Shown here in pieces: positions 1 through 9,042 of a stretch of 16,618 nt of DNA. Numbering within the stretch: the stretch's first letter is position 1; each line of letters begins with the position of its first letter. Below the pieces are notes generated by a model. It worked only from the letters and a program-made list of their open reading frames with translations, ran no database searches and was not told the origin of the DNA. The position numbers and the translations under genes were made by a program. The stretch spans positions 1-16,618 of the forward strand of contig ML770165.1 in the NCBI GenBank assembly GCA_009733575.1. The letters are read 5' to 3'. The DNA is from Gymnopus androsaceus JB14 (lineage: Eukaryota; Basidiomycota; Agaricomycetes; Agaricales; Omphalotaceae).

Positions 1-1146
1 GCTGCCCGGCCATATTCCCGGGCTCCAGAAGTTATCGCTAGCTCTTTACAAAAGCTCTACGAGTCTTATCAGTATGTTTTTAAAAAGCCTTACTGCATAC
101 TGTGGGAGGATTCCGCTAGCTCCCTACGCGAGAATAATTTGGATCTCGTCGCCCAGCTGGGTGGTTCCTACTCCTTGGATGGTGCCTCCGAAACGAATGC
201 TTTGCTTTGTACAGAGGTGGAGCGCCATCGGCAAGAGCTCTCTCAGCTATCTAACGCCTTCCGACGTCTCGAGTCCGCCCGTCCCGCATCCTTTTTGGCT
301 GAAGTCGCCCGCCGGGTCGAATTTCTGGTTCAAGAAGTCCGTTCGTCCCTCCTGCATGGCCGTTCTGATCCTCAGGCTTATGAGCACGCTGAGGAAGCAA
401 GTGAACGTCTTCGCTTGCACCTTCGTGAGTGTCTCTCCCGCATGGAACAGTCCCTCACTTTCCTCCTTCGGGTGGCTGGACGATACCGTGAAGGGGTTGC
501 GCCTTTGGTGGATCAGTACAGCACCATTGTCCCCGGGTCCTTGTTGAGTTTGGCGGAGTATGCGGGTTTGGTGACTCCCCCTCACCATGGTACGCAACGT
601 CCTCTATACCCCCTTCTGCCCTTCGACACTTCGCAACCTTTGGGTTGTGCTCCTCCCTCGGAATCCCTTCGTCACATCCTGTTCCTGCCCCTCTTGTCCC
701 GCATGCGTGTTGATGCTCGTGACCTCCTCCGCGCACAGCTCGAATCCTGCATTGAGGACAACGAGTATTGGGAGTCTCGGGCGGCTGCTCTTCTGCACTT
801 GGAAGGAGGGTTGGCTGATCTTCGTCCCCCTCCCACTCCTGCCAGTCCCGATTTGCCTGAGTACTCTCACGACGACGGTGAGGATATGTACACGGATGTT
901 CCCGATGATGCGGATGGTGAGTCGCAGGGTGACCTTGGCGAGGGTAGCGAATGGGGTGGTATCCCTGGGGTTGTGTATGATGATGTTGAGATGACCCGCG
1001 CTGACCGTTCTGATGCTGGTGAGGACGATGAGGCTGGAGTGGCGGTCAATGCGCAGAGTCTGGTGCCCATTCCTTCCGCTTCCACTACTACTCCTCCCCC
1101 ACCCGATGCTGATCCCCGTGCTCCCTCTCCTACGTACTCTTGCTAA
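1..1146 (+). CDS. Hypothetical protein, 3' part; candidate antisense ORF of the neighbouring Ty3 element
   Basis: This frame is open from the first base of the window to a TAA at 1144-1146 (381 codons), so its start lies outside. The first start-like codon inside, TTG at 139, is not a credible eukaryotic start. I do not recognise the family. Residues about 60-190 are rich in Leu, Arg and Glu with an amphipathic, coiled-coil-like pattern (for example RLRLHLREC). The last 110 residues are acidic and Pro/Ser-rich, probably disordered, with DDGEDMYTDVPDDADGES and a TTTPPPPDADP tail. No membrane segment, signal peptide or enzyme motif is evident. It ends 320 bp from the stop of the convergent integrase frame at 1467. 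No LTR separates the two, so it may be an antisense gene carried between integrase and the outer LTR. A host gene or another repeat is equally possible. Confidence 0.55.
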   Translation, partial: AARPYSRAPEVIASSLQKLYESYQYVFKKPYCILWEDSASSLRENNLDLVAQLGGSYSLDGASETNALLCTEVERHRQELSQLSNAFRRLESARPASFLAEVARRVEFLVQEVRSSLLHGRSDPQAYEHAEEASERLRLHLRECLSRMEQSLTFLLRVAGRYREGVAPLVDQYSTIVPGSLLSLAEYAGLVTPPHHGTQRPLYPLLPFDTSQPLGCAPPSESLRHILFLPLLSRMRVDARDLLRAQLESCIEDNEYWESRAAALLHLEGGLADLRPPPTPASPDLPEYSHDDGEDMYTDVPDDADGESQGDLGEGSEWGGIPGVVYDDVEMTRADRSDAGEDDEAGVAVNAQSLVPIPSASTTTPPPPDADPRAPSPTYSC

Positions 1147-1466
1147 ACTCCCGTCTCCCCTTCTTGTGGTACCCTCGATGTTTCCTTTTCTGCTTTTTCT
1201 TTCCCGTCCGATTTCGTTACTTCTTTTTTGTACTGTTTTCCTTTATATATATACCTAGAATAGTCCAAAATTTCAACAATTTCTTGTCGTTTAATAAGTG
1301 AAACAATAAGTGTTCGAATTTGTTAGTGAAAAATGAAGAGGCCTTTGTTGCAAATTTGGCGTTCGAAGAGGAAGGTTATTCGTGGATTGGTTTGAAGAAA
1401 AGTTAACACCGCAAGTGCGGGATGGAATACTTGAAATTGAAAATAAATGGTTGGGACTCAACGTCG
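1147..1466. other. Convergent intergenic spacer
   Basis: This 320-bp stretch lies between two converging stops. The first half is pyrimidine-rich on the plus strand and followed by an AT run near 1240-1255. The second half is AT-rich. An AATAAA at 1442-1447 could serve polyadenylation of the plus-strand frame. I see no sequence matching the start of the Ty3 LTR (minus-strand TGTCATGCCC), which would be expected soon after the integrase stop if the element ended here. Confidence 0.5.
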
Positions 1467-3059
1467 TTAGGTGTCCCTTTGCTCCTCCTCCCCCTCCCGA
1501 TCTTCCCCTTGCTCCTCCGCCATCTTTCGTAACTGCTCCAGCAGCTCCCTCCGTAGCTTTCTCTTCTTCGGGTGGGCCTTTTCCCACTTCTCAATCAGCT
1601 CGATGCCGCCCGCCATGCTTTGCCACGGGACCCATTCGTTATATTCCTCTCCGTAATCCTTCCACTTTACCAGATACTGGATTTCGTCGCTTCCGCCTTT
1701 CAGTGGTTGGGTGTCTAGGACCTTCTCTATGTAGTATTCTGCGTTTCCATCAATGAAGACTGGCGGAGGTGGTTCTCGCTTGCGTTTGAACACGTCCTCG
1801 TGATGAATCTTCAGGCGGTCGACATGGAAGACATTGTGGATCTTTTTGAGATCGCCCGGGAGGTCTAGTCGGTACGCGTGGCTCCCGATCTTCCCCAGGA
1901 TCCTGTAAGGACCCGTGAATTTGTGGTCGAGTTTCTTCGTCGGACGGCGTGTTTTGATGTTCTTCATGTCCAGCCATACCAAGTCCCCCTCCCGCCAATC
2001 TGGGCTTTCCTCCCGCTTCTTGTTTGCGTACTTCTCGTAATTCTCGTTTGCGACCTTCAGCTCTCCCTTCAAGTACTCATGGAGTTCATGCAGCTGGGAT
2101 GCGTAAGCGTTGGCGTCCGTGTTAGTCACTTTTTCCAGTTCGATTGTGAGTTTCGGGTGGTATCCTTTATTTGCGAAGAAAGGTGATACTCCTGTTGCAC
2201 TGTGGGGTGAGTTGTTGTACACGAACTCGGCCATTGGAAGGAGTTTGTGCCAGTCGTCCTGGTCGTAGGCACAATAAATTCGTAAGTACGCTTCCAACGA
2301 TTGGTTGACCCGCTCTGTTTGTCCATCCGTCTGCGGGTGGTATGCCGTAGATAGGCGCGCTTCAATATGGAGGGCCATGCACAGTTCGGTCCAAAACTCG
2401 CTGACGAAGAGTGAACCTCTATCCGATACGATGTTTGACGGGAGCCCATGTTTAGCGAATACGTGGGTAATGAATAAGTCCGCGAAGTCCTTGGCTTTAT
2501 CGGTCGTGTAACACGGAATGTAAATCGCTTGTTTTGTTAAGCGGCAAACCACTACCAGGACGGCGTCAAATGCTTCCTCTCCCTCGGTCTTGGGAAGTTG
2601 GACGATGTGATCGAAAGATATGGAATCCCAGGGTCGTTCCCCTATCGGGAGGGGTTTTAATAGTCCAAATGGTTTGTGTCGTCGTGATTTTGCTCTGGCA
2701 CAGTTGTGGCAACCCCTAACGTAGTTTCGGACGTCGTCCGACATACCCCTCCAATAGAACAGTTGAGATACCAGTTTCCTGGTTTTTTGTTCGCCCGGAT
2801 GACCTCGTAGCGGGTGGTCATGGTAAGCCTGAATGATGTCCACCCGAAGTCTCCCTACTTGAGGCACGTAAATCCTCCCTCCCCTTCTCATAAGCCCTTC
2901 GTCTGTCACTACCTCCAATTCTCGTCTGTCTCTTATCCCCTTTGCCTTTTCTTTCATGTATGTGTCGGGTCGAGCTTCCCTCACCCGCTCTATCAGAGAG
3001 GCCTCGTTGAGGGGCACTACCGCTGCGAGGCGCTCGCTGGGTTGGGTTTTGCTCTTCAT
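1467..3059 (-). CDS. Ty3 integrase with chromodomain
   Basis: This 530-codon frame joins retrotransposon DNA to the chromosome. It has an HHCC zinc-binding domain (H80, H87, C117, C120) followed by an RNase H-fold core with D150, D213 and E249, the D,D35E spacing. A GPY module sits at about 383-385. The C-terminal chromodomain (about 441-500) has EYYIEKV, VKWKDY and NEWVPW, so the three aromatic cage positions that bind methylated histone H3 in HP1-type domains look preserved. The tail is basic then acidic and low-complexity. One oddity is VVCRLTK where the family usually has VVDRLTK; this is not a catalytic position. The ATG at 3059 is only the first Met in frame. The natural polyprotein continued upstream, and the link is broken by a one-base shift near 3070. 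The core domains look intact. Confidence 0.92.
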   Translation of the reverse strand: MKSKTQPSERLAAVVPLNEASLIERVREARPDTYMKEKAKGIRDRRELEVVTDEGLMRRGGRIYVPQVGRLRVDIIQAYHDHPLRGHPGEQKTRKLVSQLFYWRGMSDDVRNYVRGCHNCARAKSRRHKPFGLLKPLPIGERPWDSISFDHIVQLPKTEGEEAFDAVLVVVCRLTKQAIYIPCYTTDKAKDFADLFITHVFAKHGLPSNIVSDRGSLFVSEFWTELCMALHIEARLSTAYHPQTDGQTERVNQSLEAYLRIYCAYDQDDWHKLLPMAEFVYNNSPHSATGVSPFFANKGYHPKLTIELEKVTNTDANAYASQLHELHEYLKGELKVANENYEKYANKKREESPDWREGDLVWLDMKNIKTRRPTKKLDHKFTGPYRILGKIGSHAYRLDLPGDLKKIHNVFHVDRLKIHHEDVFKRKREPPPPVFIDGNAEYYIEKVLDTQPLKGGSDEIQYLVKWKDYGEEYNEWVPWQSMAGGIELIEKWEKAHPKKRKLRRELLEQLRKMAEEQGEDREGEEEQRDT

Positions 3060-3230
3060 CCACGCTCGTCACCCGACTCCTATTCTTTTCACACTCCTTG
3101 CAGTCTCGTACATGTTGTCGTACATCCCTGGCCATTCCTGGCCAGTAGTATTGCTGCATGACTAGTCCCAATGTGCTTCCTGCGGTTTGGGTGGAATCTG
3201 TTCCTGAGGTTGTGAAATTTCCTAATGATT
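3060..3230 (-). pseudogene. Extra (first) H2C2 zinc-binding module of the Ty3 polyprotein, frame-shifted
   Basis: Before the integrase proper there is a second, separate copy of the same module. It begins in the RT-RNase H frame, where residues EIIRKFH (H549) and FHPN (H556) give H-x6-H. It shifts by one base near 3173-3176 and continues in the next frame with QQYYWPGMARDVRQHVRDC and CKEC, giving the two cysteines. It shifts again near 3068-3071 into the integrase frame. All four zinc ligands are present across the shifts, with the same His spacing as the downstream copy (YHDHPLRGH and CHNC). The preceding linker (MRRGGRIYVP downstream, VRRGEKIYVP upstream) is also repeated, so the unit duplicated is linker plus zinc module. 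Ty3 integrases normally carry one such module. Confidence 0.75.
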
Positions 3231-4898
3231 TCCGGACGGAATGATTCCGTAGAGGGTACGTATATCTTTTCACCTCTCCTCACCACCCCATCCGCCCACT
3301 TCTCCCCTTCCGCTTTCTCTTCCGAACTTCCTAATCTGACTTCTTCGATGTGGCTGTCGGGTGGAGCGTTTCGTATTCTGGCTAGAGTTACGTCTTCCAT
3401 TGCCAGACTGGCGATTCCTTGTTGTACTGGCGATATAACTGATGCGTTTAGACGGTCAGGAGGGATAAGAATCCCTTCGTTGACCAGTTTAGCATGCGCT
3501 AGTTCCGCTCCCCGTTTTGGATATACATCCGCTCTGCGAGTTAACGCGTCTGGTTTTGCTCCAAGTGTCCCCAGCCGATAGTTGATGGTATAGTCGTAAG
3601 CTGAGAGGGTTTCGGACCAACGTGCTTGCCTTCTTGTGAGTACCTTTGTCGTGGTGAAGTACTGTAAGTTGTTGTGGTCTGAGTATACTTGTATTCGGAA
3701 GCGGGATCCCTCGCAGTACGCTCTCCACTGTTTAAACCCCTCCACAATGGCTAAGAGCTCTTTGTCGTATATGTTGTAGTTGAGCTCAGCGTCAATCATT
3801 CCTCGTGCAAAGAAAGCTATCGGGTGGATCTCCCCCGACTTTGGGTCCAACTGCGACAGGATTCCCGCTATCGCCCAATCCGACGTGTCACATTCCATTA
3901 TAATCGGAAGGTCGGGGTTGAAGTGTGCGAGGATAGGAGCTTCCGCAAATGCGCCCTTTAGTACGTCGAAGACACGTTGGCACTCCTGCGTCCACTTCCA
4001 GTAGTTTCCCTTTTTCAGGAGGCGGGTGAGAACCTTTGTGATGCCGGAGTAGTTGTCGATGAACCGCCTGTAGAAGTTTGCGAACCCTAGGAATCCTTGT
4101 AGTTCCTTTATATTCTTAGGTGCGGGCCACGAAAGGATTGTGTCGACCTTCTTGGGGTCCATGGCCACTCCATCAGGCGATATTATGACTCCCAGGTACT
4201 CCACTACGCGTGTATGGAAGTCGCACTTTTCCGGTTTTGCGTGCAAATTGTTCTCCCGCAGCCTTTCGAGTACCTTCCTCACATGTTGAGTATGTGATTC
4301 CTCGTCCATTGAGTAGATAAGGATATCGTCTAGGTATACCACGACGCAAATATCCACCATATCGTGGAAGATGTCGTTCATGAAGAATTGGAAGGCGGAC
4401 GGGGCGTTTGTCAATCCAAATGGCATGACCAAGTACTCGTATGATCCGTAACGAGTTCTAAAGGCTGTCTTCCATTCGTGACCTTCCGCTATTCGCACAT
4501 TATTGTATCCCGCCCGCAAGTCGATCTTTGTGAAGATTTTCGCCTTCCGCAATTGGTCAACTAGTGTACCGATGAGTGGTAAGGGGTATCTGTTCTTTCG
4601 GGTGAGTTTGTTGAGTGCCCGATAATCTACACAAAGTCGCAGAGTTCCGTCCTTCTTCTTTGCAAATAGGACCGGTGCTCCCGCAGGTGAATTCGAGGAT
4701 CGGATGAACCCTTTTCCCAACATGTCGTCGAGGTAGTCCTTGAGTGCTTTTAACTCCACCTCCGACATATTGTAGAGCTTTCCTATGTTGGGAAGGGCGT
4801 CACCCTCCGTCTCGATCTTGATGTCGTAAGGGCGGTGAGGAGGCAGTTCCTTGGCCATTCCTGGCGAGAAGACGTCCAGGAAGTCCTGGTACTGTGGA
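3089..4898 (-). CDS. Ty3 reverse transcriptase-RNase H
   Basis: The frame (ATG at 4858, 589 codons, stop at 3089) copies element RNA into DNA and degrades the RNA strand. The RT palm shows KIDLRAGYNN (D113), MPFGLTNAPSAFQ and YLDD (D177, D178), the three catalytic aspartates. LCVDYRALNK is the typical finger motif. RNase H follows with D324 (ECDTSD), E367 (YDKELLA), D394 (YSDHNN) and D437 (GAKPDALTRR), all four acidic residues present. The true reading extends upstream of the ATG: the conserved stretch QYQDFLDVFSPG is in this frame but lies 5' of it, joined to the protease-linker frame by a one-base insertion in the GGG at 4899-4901. The last roughly 30 residues before the stop are out-of-frame noise after the shift near 3175. 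Catalytic domains look complete. Confidence 0.93.
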
Positions 4899-5909
4899 GG
4901 GAATGTGTTTCTTTAACTCCTCCGTTTCTTCCTTCTTTCTTTCCTCCTCCTCTTCTCTTTCTCTTCTATCCATCTCGTCCGCCGTCCGCTGGTGTTCCTG
5001 TTTGGGTACGTTGGACGTAGGTGCCTTATCTGCACATGGAGGCTCCTTTGCTGAGCGTCCGATTTCTGAGGCGGAATCAATATCGGTAGGTTTGATATGT
5101 AGCATGTACGCAGGTGTTCCGTCTCGCAATAATTGACTCATAGCGGCCGCCCCAATTAGGCTAACGGGTTTCCCTTTGATGTTCGGGTCGGATGTTCGTA
5201 ACACTGGGTTTTGGCTCTTTTGCGAGAAATTGACCTTCCGCATTGACCCTCTCGGCGTCCGCCCGTCTCTGGATGGGATTTTGTTGATTGACTCTGGTAC
5301 TGGACGTATCGTTCTAGGGGACGGTTTGGAATGCTGGTACTTCCATCTCCTTCGTTGCTTGCGTGCGGGCCAGTTAGACGTCCGTTCCTCCCATCGAGAT
5401 TCCCATTCCCTAAATTTCTGTTCGAATGCTGATTCCGCCAATTCGATTTTCACAGGTTCCACACTTGCGGGTGAGTCGGACGATGGTGATGGTGATGGAT
5501 TGGCTGTGTTTTCGGGTGGGTTTATGGAGTCTCCTGCTTGTTCTTCTACCTCCCCTTCTTCCTCCCGCCCTCTCCTACATCTCGACTCATCCTCTCTTTG
5601 CAGCCATTCATTAATATCCATGAGGAGGGGATCTCCTGAGCCCAGTCTTTCCTCAGGATGTATCCCTCCCTCGAATGTCACCCGCTCTTCGTCCTCCTCG
5701 TCCGCTTCCTCTAACTCCACGGTACGTCGAAATTCCTTCGATTGTTTTGCCGCGTCCCCTGCTTCCTTCTCCTCTCCTTCTTCCATCACTATCTCCTCCT
5801 GGGTGGGGATTTGTAGTTCCCCACATAATGCAGCTGATATGCATGCATTTGTTAAGCGGAAACCCAGGCTCAGGTCAGTCCAGTTGATATCTGGATTGTG
5901 TTCCTGTAG
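4800..5909 (-). CDS. Ty3 polyprotein, protease-RT linker (acidic, disordered)
   Basis: This frame continues directly from the protease after the TAG at 5910-5912; the first GTG/ATG pair is at 5784-5789. Its first 41 codons still belong to the protease C-terminus (LQEHNPDINW). The next roughly 300 residues are charged: Glu-rich blocks such as EEADEEDEERV and REREEEEERKKEE flank a basic patch RKQRRRWKYQ. A short conserved-looking segment, VSLIGAAAMSQLL, lies about residue 215-235, and similar segments occur between protease and RT in basidiomycete Ty3 elements. The meaningful frame stops near 4901, where one extra base moves the RT into another frame. The remaining codons to the stop at 4800 are noise. 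Confidence 0.75.
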   Translation of the reverse strand, partial: LQEHNPDINWTDLSLGFRLTNACISAALCGELQIPTQEEIVMEEGEEKEAGDAAKQSKEFRRTVELEEADEEDEERVTFEGGIHPEERLGSGDPLLMDINEWLQREDESRCRRGREEEGEVEEQAGDSINPPENTANPSPSPSSDSPASVEPVKIELAESAFEQKFREWESRWEERTSNWPARKQRRRWKYQHSKPSPRTIRPVPESINKIPSRDGRTPRGSMRKVNFSQKSQNPVLRTSDPNIKGKPVSLIGAAAMSQLLRDGTPAYMLHIKPTDIDSASEIGRSAKEPPCADKAPTSNVPKQEHQRTADEMDRREREEEEERKKEETEELKKHIPSTVPGLPGRLLARNGQGTASSPPLRHQDRDGG

Positions 5910-5912
5910 CTA

Positions 5913-6374
5913 GGGCAGTCCCAGCACTATCGGTGCTGTTGGGTGTAGACGAGTCACAAAGAACTCGACGGTGTGGAGAGTCCCGTCCGCAAAGCTCACA
6001 ACGTCCGTAAAAGTCAAGGTTATTGCTCCCGCTGAGGTTGGTTTTCCGTCAAATAGTTCAAGAGGGACTGGAGTTAGCAGTTTCTTAGTGTTTTGAGGGA
6101 AAGCCTTAGCGATGGACCAATCGACAAAAGATTTTGTAGCGCCGGAATCTATTAATGTGTTATAATTTACATCCGTGTCTGTATTCGAAAATGGTAGTTT
6201 TGTTGTGACGATAAAGGAGTTATGGGACCTTGAGGATAGTCGAGCTGGTGTCGCCCCCGTGTGCGCTGCTCGACCTATGACGGGTGAAACGGGGCCCCGA
6301 GATTCCTCTATTTCCTTCCCAGAGCCCCCACCCCATTTCCCGAGTCCGAACTGAAAGGAAGGACCTCCTCGTCT
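5913..6374 (-). pseudogene. Ty3 retropepsin-type aspartic protease, broken by a nonsense codon
   Basis: This is a 154-codon open stretch between a TGA (6375-6377) and a TAG (5910-5912). It contains the catalytic loop LIDSGATKSFVD (DSG) and, at its end, PIVLGLP immediately before the TAG. In the family this second motif reads on as GLPWLQ, so the stop sits on the codon normally encoding Trp, consistent with a single TGG-to-TAG change. Downstream LQEHNPDINW is in the same frame. The N-terminal part (GSGKEIEESRGPVSPVIG) is probably the Gag-protease linker. The enzyme would cleave the Gag-Pol polyprotein. In this copy it would be truncated unless the stop is suppressed. Confidence 0.85.
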
Positions 6375-6407
6375 TCAACGAGCTTCCAGTCGTTCTGCGA
6401 CTCTTCT

Positions 6408-8639
6408 CTATCCTCGACAGAGAACACCGCCCGCAGTATGTACTCGTAGGATCTGTGATATCCACGGGCGGAAGAGTTGACGGTCTTTTCCCGTGAAATC
6501 GTTAGGTTTTCTGACATCGATTTTTGATTCCGCATTGATCCTGTCCTTCCGCTCGAAGTCTCCATTCTCCCTTCCAGGTGGTCCCTGTTCGCCTCTTTCA
6601 CCCTGGGGTCCCGGGATTGCCATCCAACGTATTCCGTCCCACCATTGCAGATAGCCTGTTGGGGGTGGAGGTGCTCCAGGTGGTCCAGGTGGTGGCCCAC
6701 CGTAAGGTCCCCCTGGAGGTCCTCCTGGTGGTCCTCCCCCTCCCATCAGTCCCAATTGTCCCCATGGTCCGAGTGGTGGTCCTGTAGGTGGTCCCGCAGG
6801 TGGGCCTCCCCATCCGCCTGGGGGTCCTCCTGGCCTGCCTGGATTGGGAGGTCCTCCTCCCATATTGGCATTCTGCCCTTGTGCACCCGCGTAGTTCCAA
6901 TTCCAATTTAGTTGATTTGGAGCTTGAATGACTGGTGCAGGAGGGAGAGCGGGCGGTCTGTACACGTATGGAATGTTTGCTGGCCCTTGCGGTTGAACGG
7001 GCGGGGGCGCTCCTTGAGTGTTATGCGGGATGGCGGTTGGTGCAGGGGGTGGGATGGCGGGTGGCGCAAGGTTTTGTGGGGATTGGGTAGGAGGCTGGAA
7101 TATGGTTTGTGTGAGGATTGAGTATGGCAGCCAATGGTTGTGGTACTGATTTCCCCTTATCCCTCCCTCTTCTTGAATCCCTCTTCCTATTACGCCTGGA
7201 TCCGAAAGGGCGTTTGGTAACCCGGTTTCTACCTCCCCCCTTCGAGGTTCCCCTCCCGCAATTCCTCCCACTGCCTGTAGTGCCTGTCTGGAACTATGGG
7301 GCGGGCTACCTCGGATATGCCATGTCGCCTGTCCCTCCCTCACTCTCTGATGTTGTGGCCACGAGCTACATCCCATGTCTGGTTCCGACCTTGTGCGTTC
7401 AGGTTGTGTTTGCGGGAGCTCTCCAATCATATGAAAAACCCGAGGAGCACTTGCATTCTGCTCTGGTTCAGGAATTGGGATTTCCCTTCTTGTTCCTTCC
7501 GCAGAGTGTGGAGACCTTGGCGGGCGAGCCGTGTGATCCTCCCCCTCGTTCATATAGATGCTGTCGCCATCTTCCTCCCGTACTGTTTCAAGGGACGCGG
7601 GTTTGAGTAACCCTGGGGATCCCAAGACGTCTGCATTCTCTTCCTGTGTTTGCGATACACTTTCCCCCCACTCTCTCCACGTCGATGGTGGTTGCAAATA
7701 CGGCAAGGGGTTTCGTGGTCCTTCGGGCGGAAGAGTCAGAGTCAGAGGGTTATTGGAGGGTGCAAAGGAGGGGTCATGAGCAGTAGAGGTAGTGTCAGCC
7801 ACCTGCTGTCCTTCGTCGTTCACAGTAAGTAGCAGATACTGTTGCTGGTCATCATCCTCTTCTATTGCCCATTTCAGCTTCTTTGCCTGCTCCAACTCTT
7901 CTGGGGTGAGTGTCGCACCAGGTTTCAACATGATTCCGTCCAATTGCATTTGACAGGAAACACGCCGCGTTTTGGGTGTGCTCACATTGAATCTCCCCTC
8001 CCCTGACAGTGCTACGCTATAGATGGTTTGGCCCCACCTATCTCCAAATGCAGATGTTCCTCTCAGCGGAGTCATGGTGCCCTCCAGGTGGACATCAGCG
8101 GGATGACCTCTATTAGTCGTCCGCTCTTGTCGAGGTCGGACCATGGCGGCTGACCCCCCACCTTCAGGTATTCCTCCCGATTGCACTGTTGGGTCGAGCG
8201 TCCGAGATGCAACTGGTGTAGCTCGTGCTAAGGGATCGGTTCGAATCCCGTGCTGCCATTTGTAATGGGTGATTGGCGGGTGGACGGTGTTGTTTCCCTC
8301 CCATCGTGCATGCGAGGCTTCCCAAGCAATTCGTGTAGCCTCCTCAGAGATGCTTCTTCCCCCTTGGTCCCAATCCAAACCTGGTCTATTTCCATGGTAG
8401 GATGGGGTGAGGGGAAGCGGCCCCCTGTCAGCGTTAGATGTTTGGGAAGCTTCGTTAACGCGCTGGATAACTTCTGGATCCAAAAGCACGTTGAAGAACC
8501 ACAGCAAGTTGCAGTGATTTTCTGCGACGGACAGGAAACTGGACACCGTGGGGTGACCCGCTTGTACTGGTATGGGTCGTTGGCATATCTCGAGAAACGT
8601 TTCCCGTAGTTCTGAAGGGGTCAAACTCCCTTCCGCCGG
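6408..8639 (-). pseudogene. Ty3 Gag, main part with Gly/Pro-rich region and start of the core; C-terminal core deleted
   Basis: The frame is open from a TGA at 8640-8642 to a TAG at 6408-6410; the first ATG is at 8624 (738 residues). The first roughly 90 residues (LRETFLEIC, ENHCNLLWFFNVLLDPEVI) look globular. Most of the rest is low-complexity and rich in Pro, Gly, Gln and Glu. Residues about 595-690 are Gly-Pro repeats with collagen-like GPQGERGEQGPPG. Then comes IDVRKPNDFTGKDRQLFRPW, the beginning of the retrotransposon Gag core. It stops after about 20 more residues, and the protease-side frame begins within about 40 bases. Neither the rest of the capsid core nor a CCHC zinc knuckle is found in any frame here. 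I infer an internal deletion plus frame changes. Gag would form the virus-like particle. Confidence 0.8.
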
Positions 8640-9042
8640 TCAGTCCCATCTCCCGCAGGAAGTAGTGAGAAACGTGAGCCAGGTCGGCCCAGGTGCAGTG
8701 ATTTGCCGTCAGAAGATCCTGCAGTCGGAATGTGGTCTCGGAGGACGGTTGAGGTCCAATCATTCCTCCCGATTGATCCATCTCTATCAAAGATAGGGAG
8801 GGTTGTCTTGCCCTCGAGATGAAGTCCCCCATGGTACTACTCCTATGCCGTTGGGAGCTAGTTTCCGATTGTTGAGCTTCCGAAATCTGACGTTCTTTGT
8901 CAGGGGCTCCTGCGGAGTATAACGAAGCTCCTGTGGGGGTGCTTGTTGGGCATGTCTCCCCCTCAAAGATGGTGAGATGTCTGTCGGGTGGTACACTCCC
9001 ACTCCCATTGACGTTGTACGGAATTGTCTTCGACCCTGAGTA
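8640..9042 (-). pseudogene. Gag N-terminal segment in a shifted frame
   Basis: After a TAA at 9043-9045 this frame is open to 8455. Its plausible coding part runs to about 8640 and includes MDQSGGMIGPQ, FRLQDLLTANHCTWADL and VSHYFLREMG, a helical, globular-looking segment. At about 8640 the sense passes into the main Gag frame, which continues SLTPSELRETF; one extra base near 8640 accounts for this. Upstream, the transition from the frame that begins at the Gag ATG occurs somewhere between about 9042 and 8830, where both frames read plausibly. The exact point cannot be fixed without an intact relative. Confidence 0.6.

Noticed and set aside
1337..1756. Plus-strand frame with DWFEEKLTPQVRDGILEIEN
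   Set aside because: The first 45 codons look protein-like and are upstream of the integrase stop, but the rest is antisense to the integrase tail and turns into Pro/Ser noise. I could not link it to any family or to the frame ending at 1146.
5176..5913. 245-codon plus-strand frame rich in Ser
   Set aside because: It is the exact antisense of the acidic protease-RT linker; the Ser runs mirror Glu/Arg codons of the real frame. It has no domain of its own.
7118..7606. 162-codon plus-strand frame, with several others across 6280-8830
   Set aside because: These lie opposite the long, stop-poor, GC-rich Gag frame. Composition alone keeps them open, and none shows a recognisable motif.
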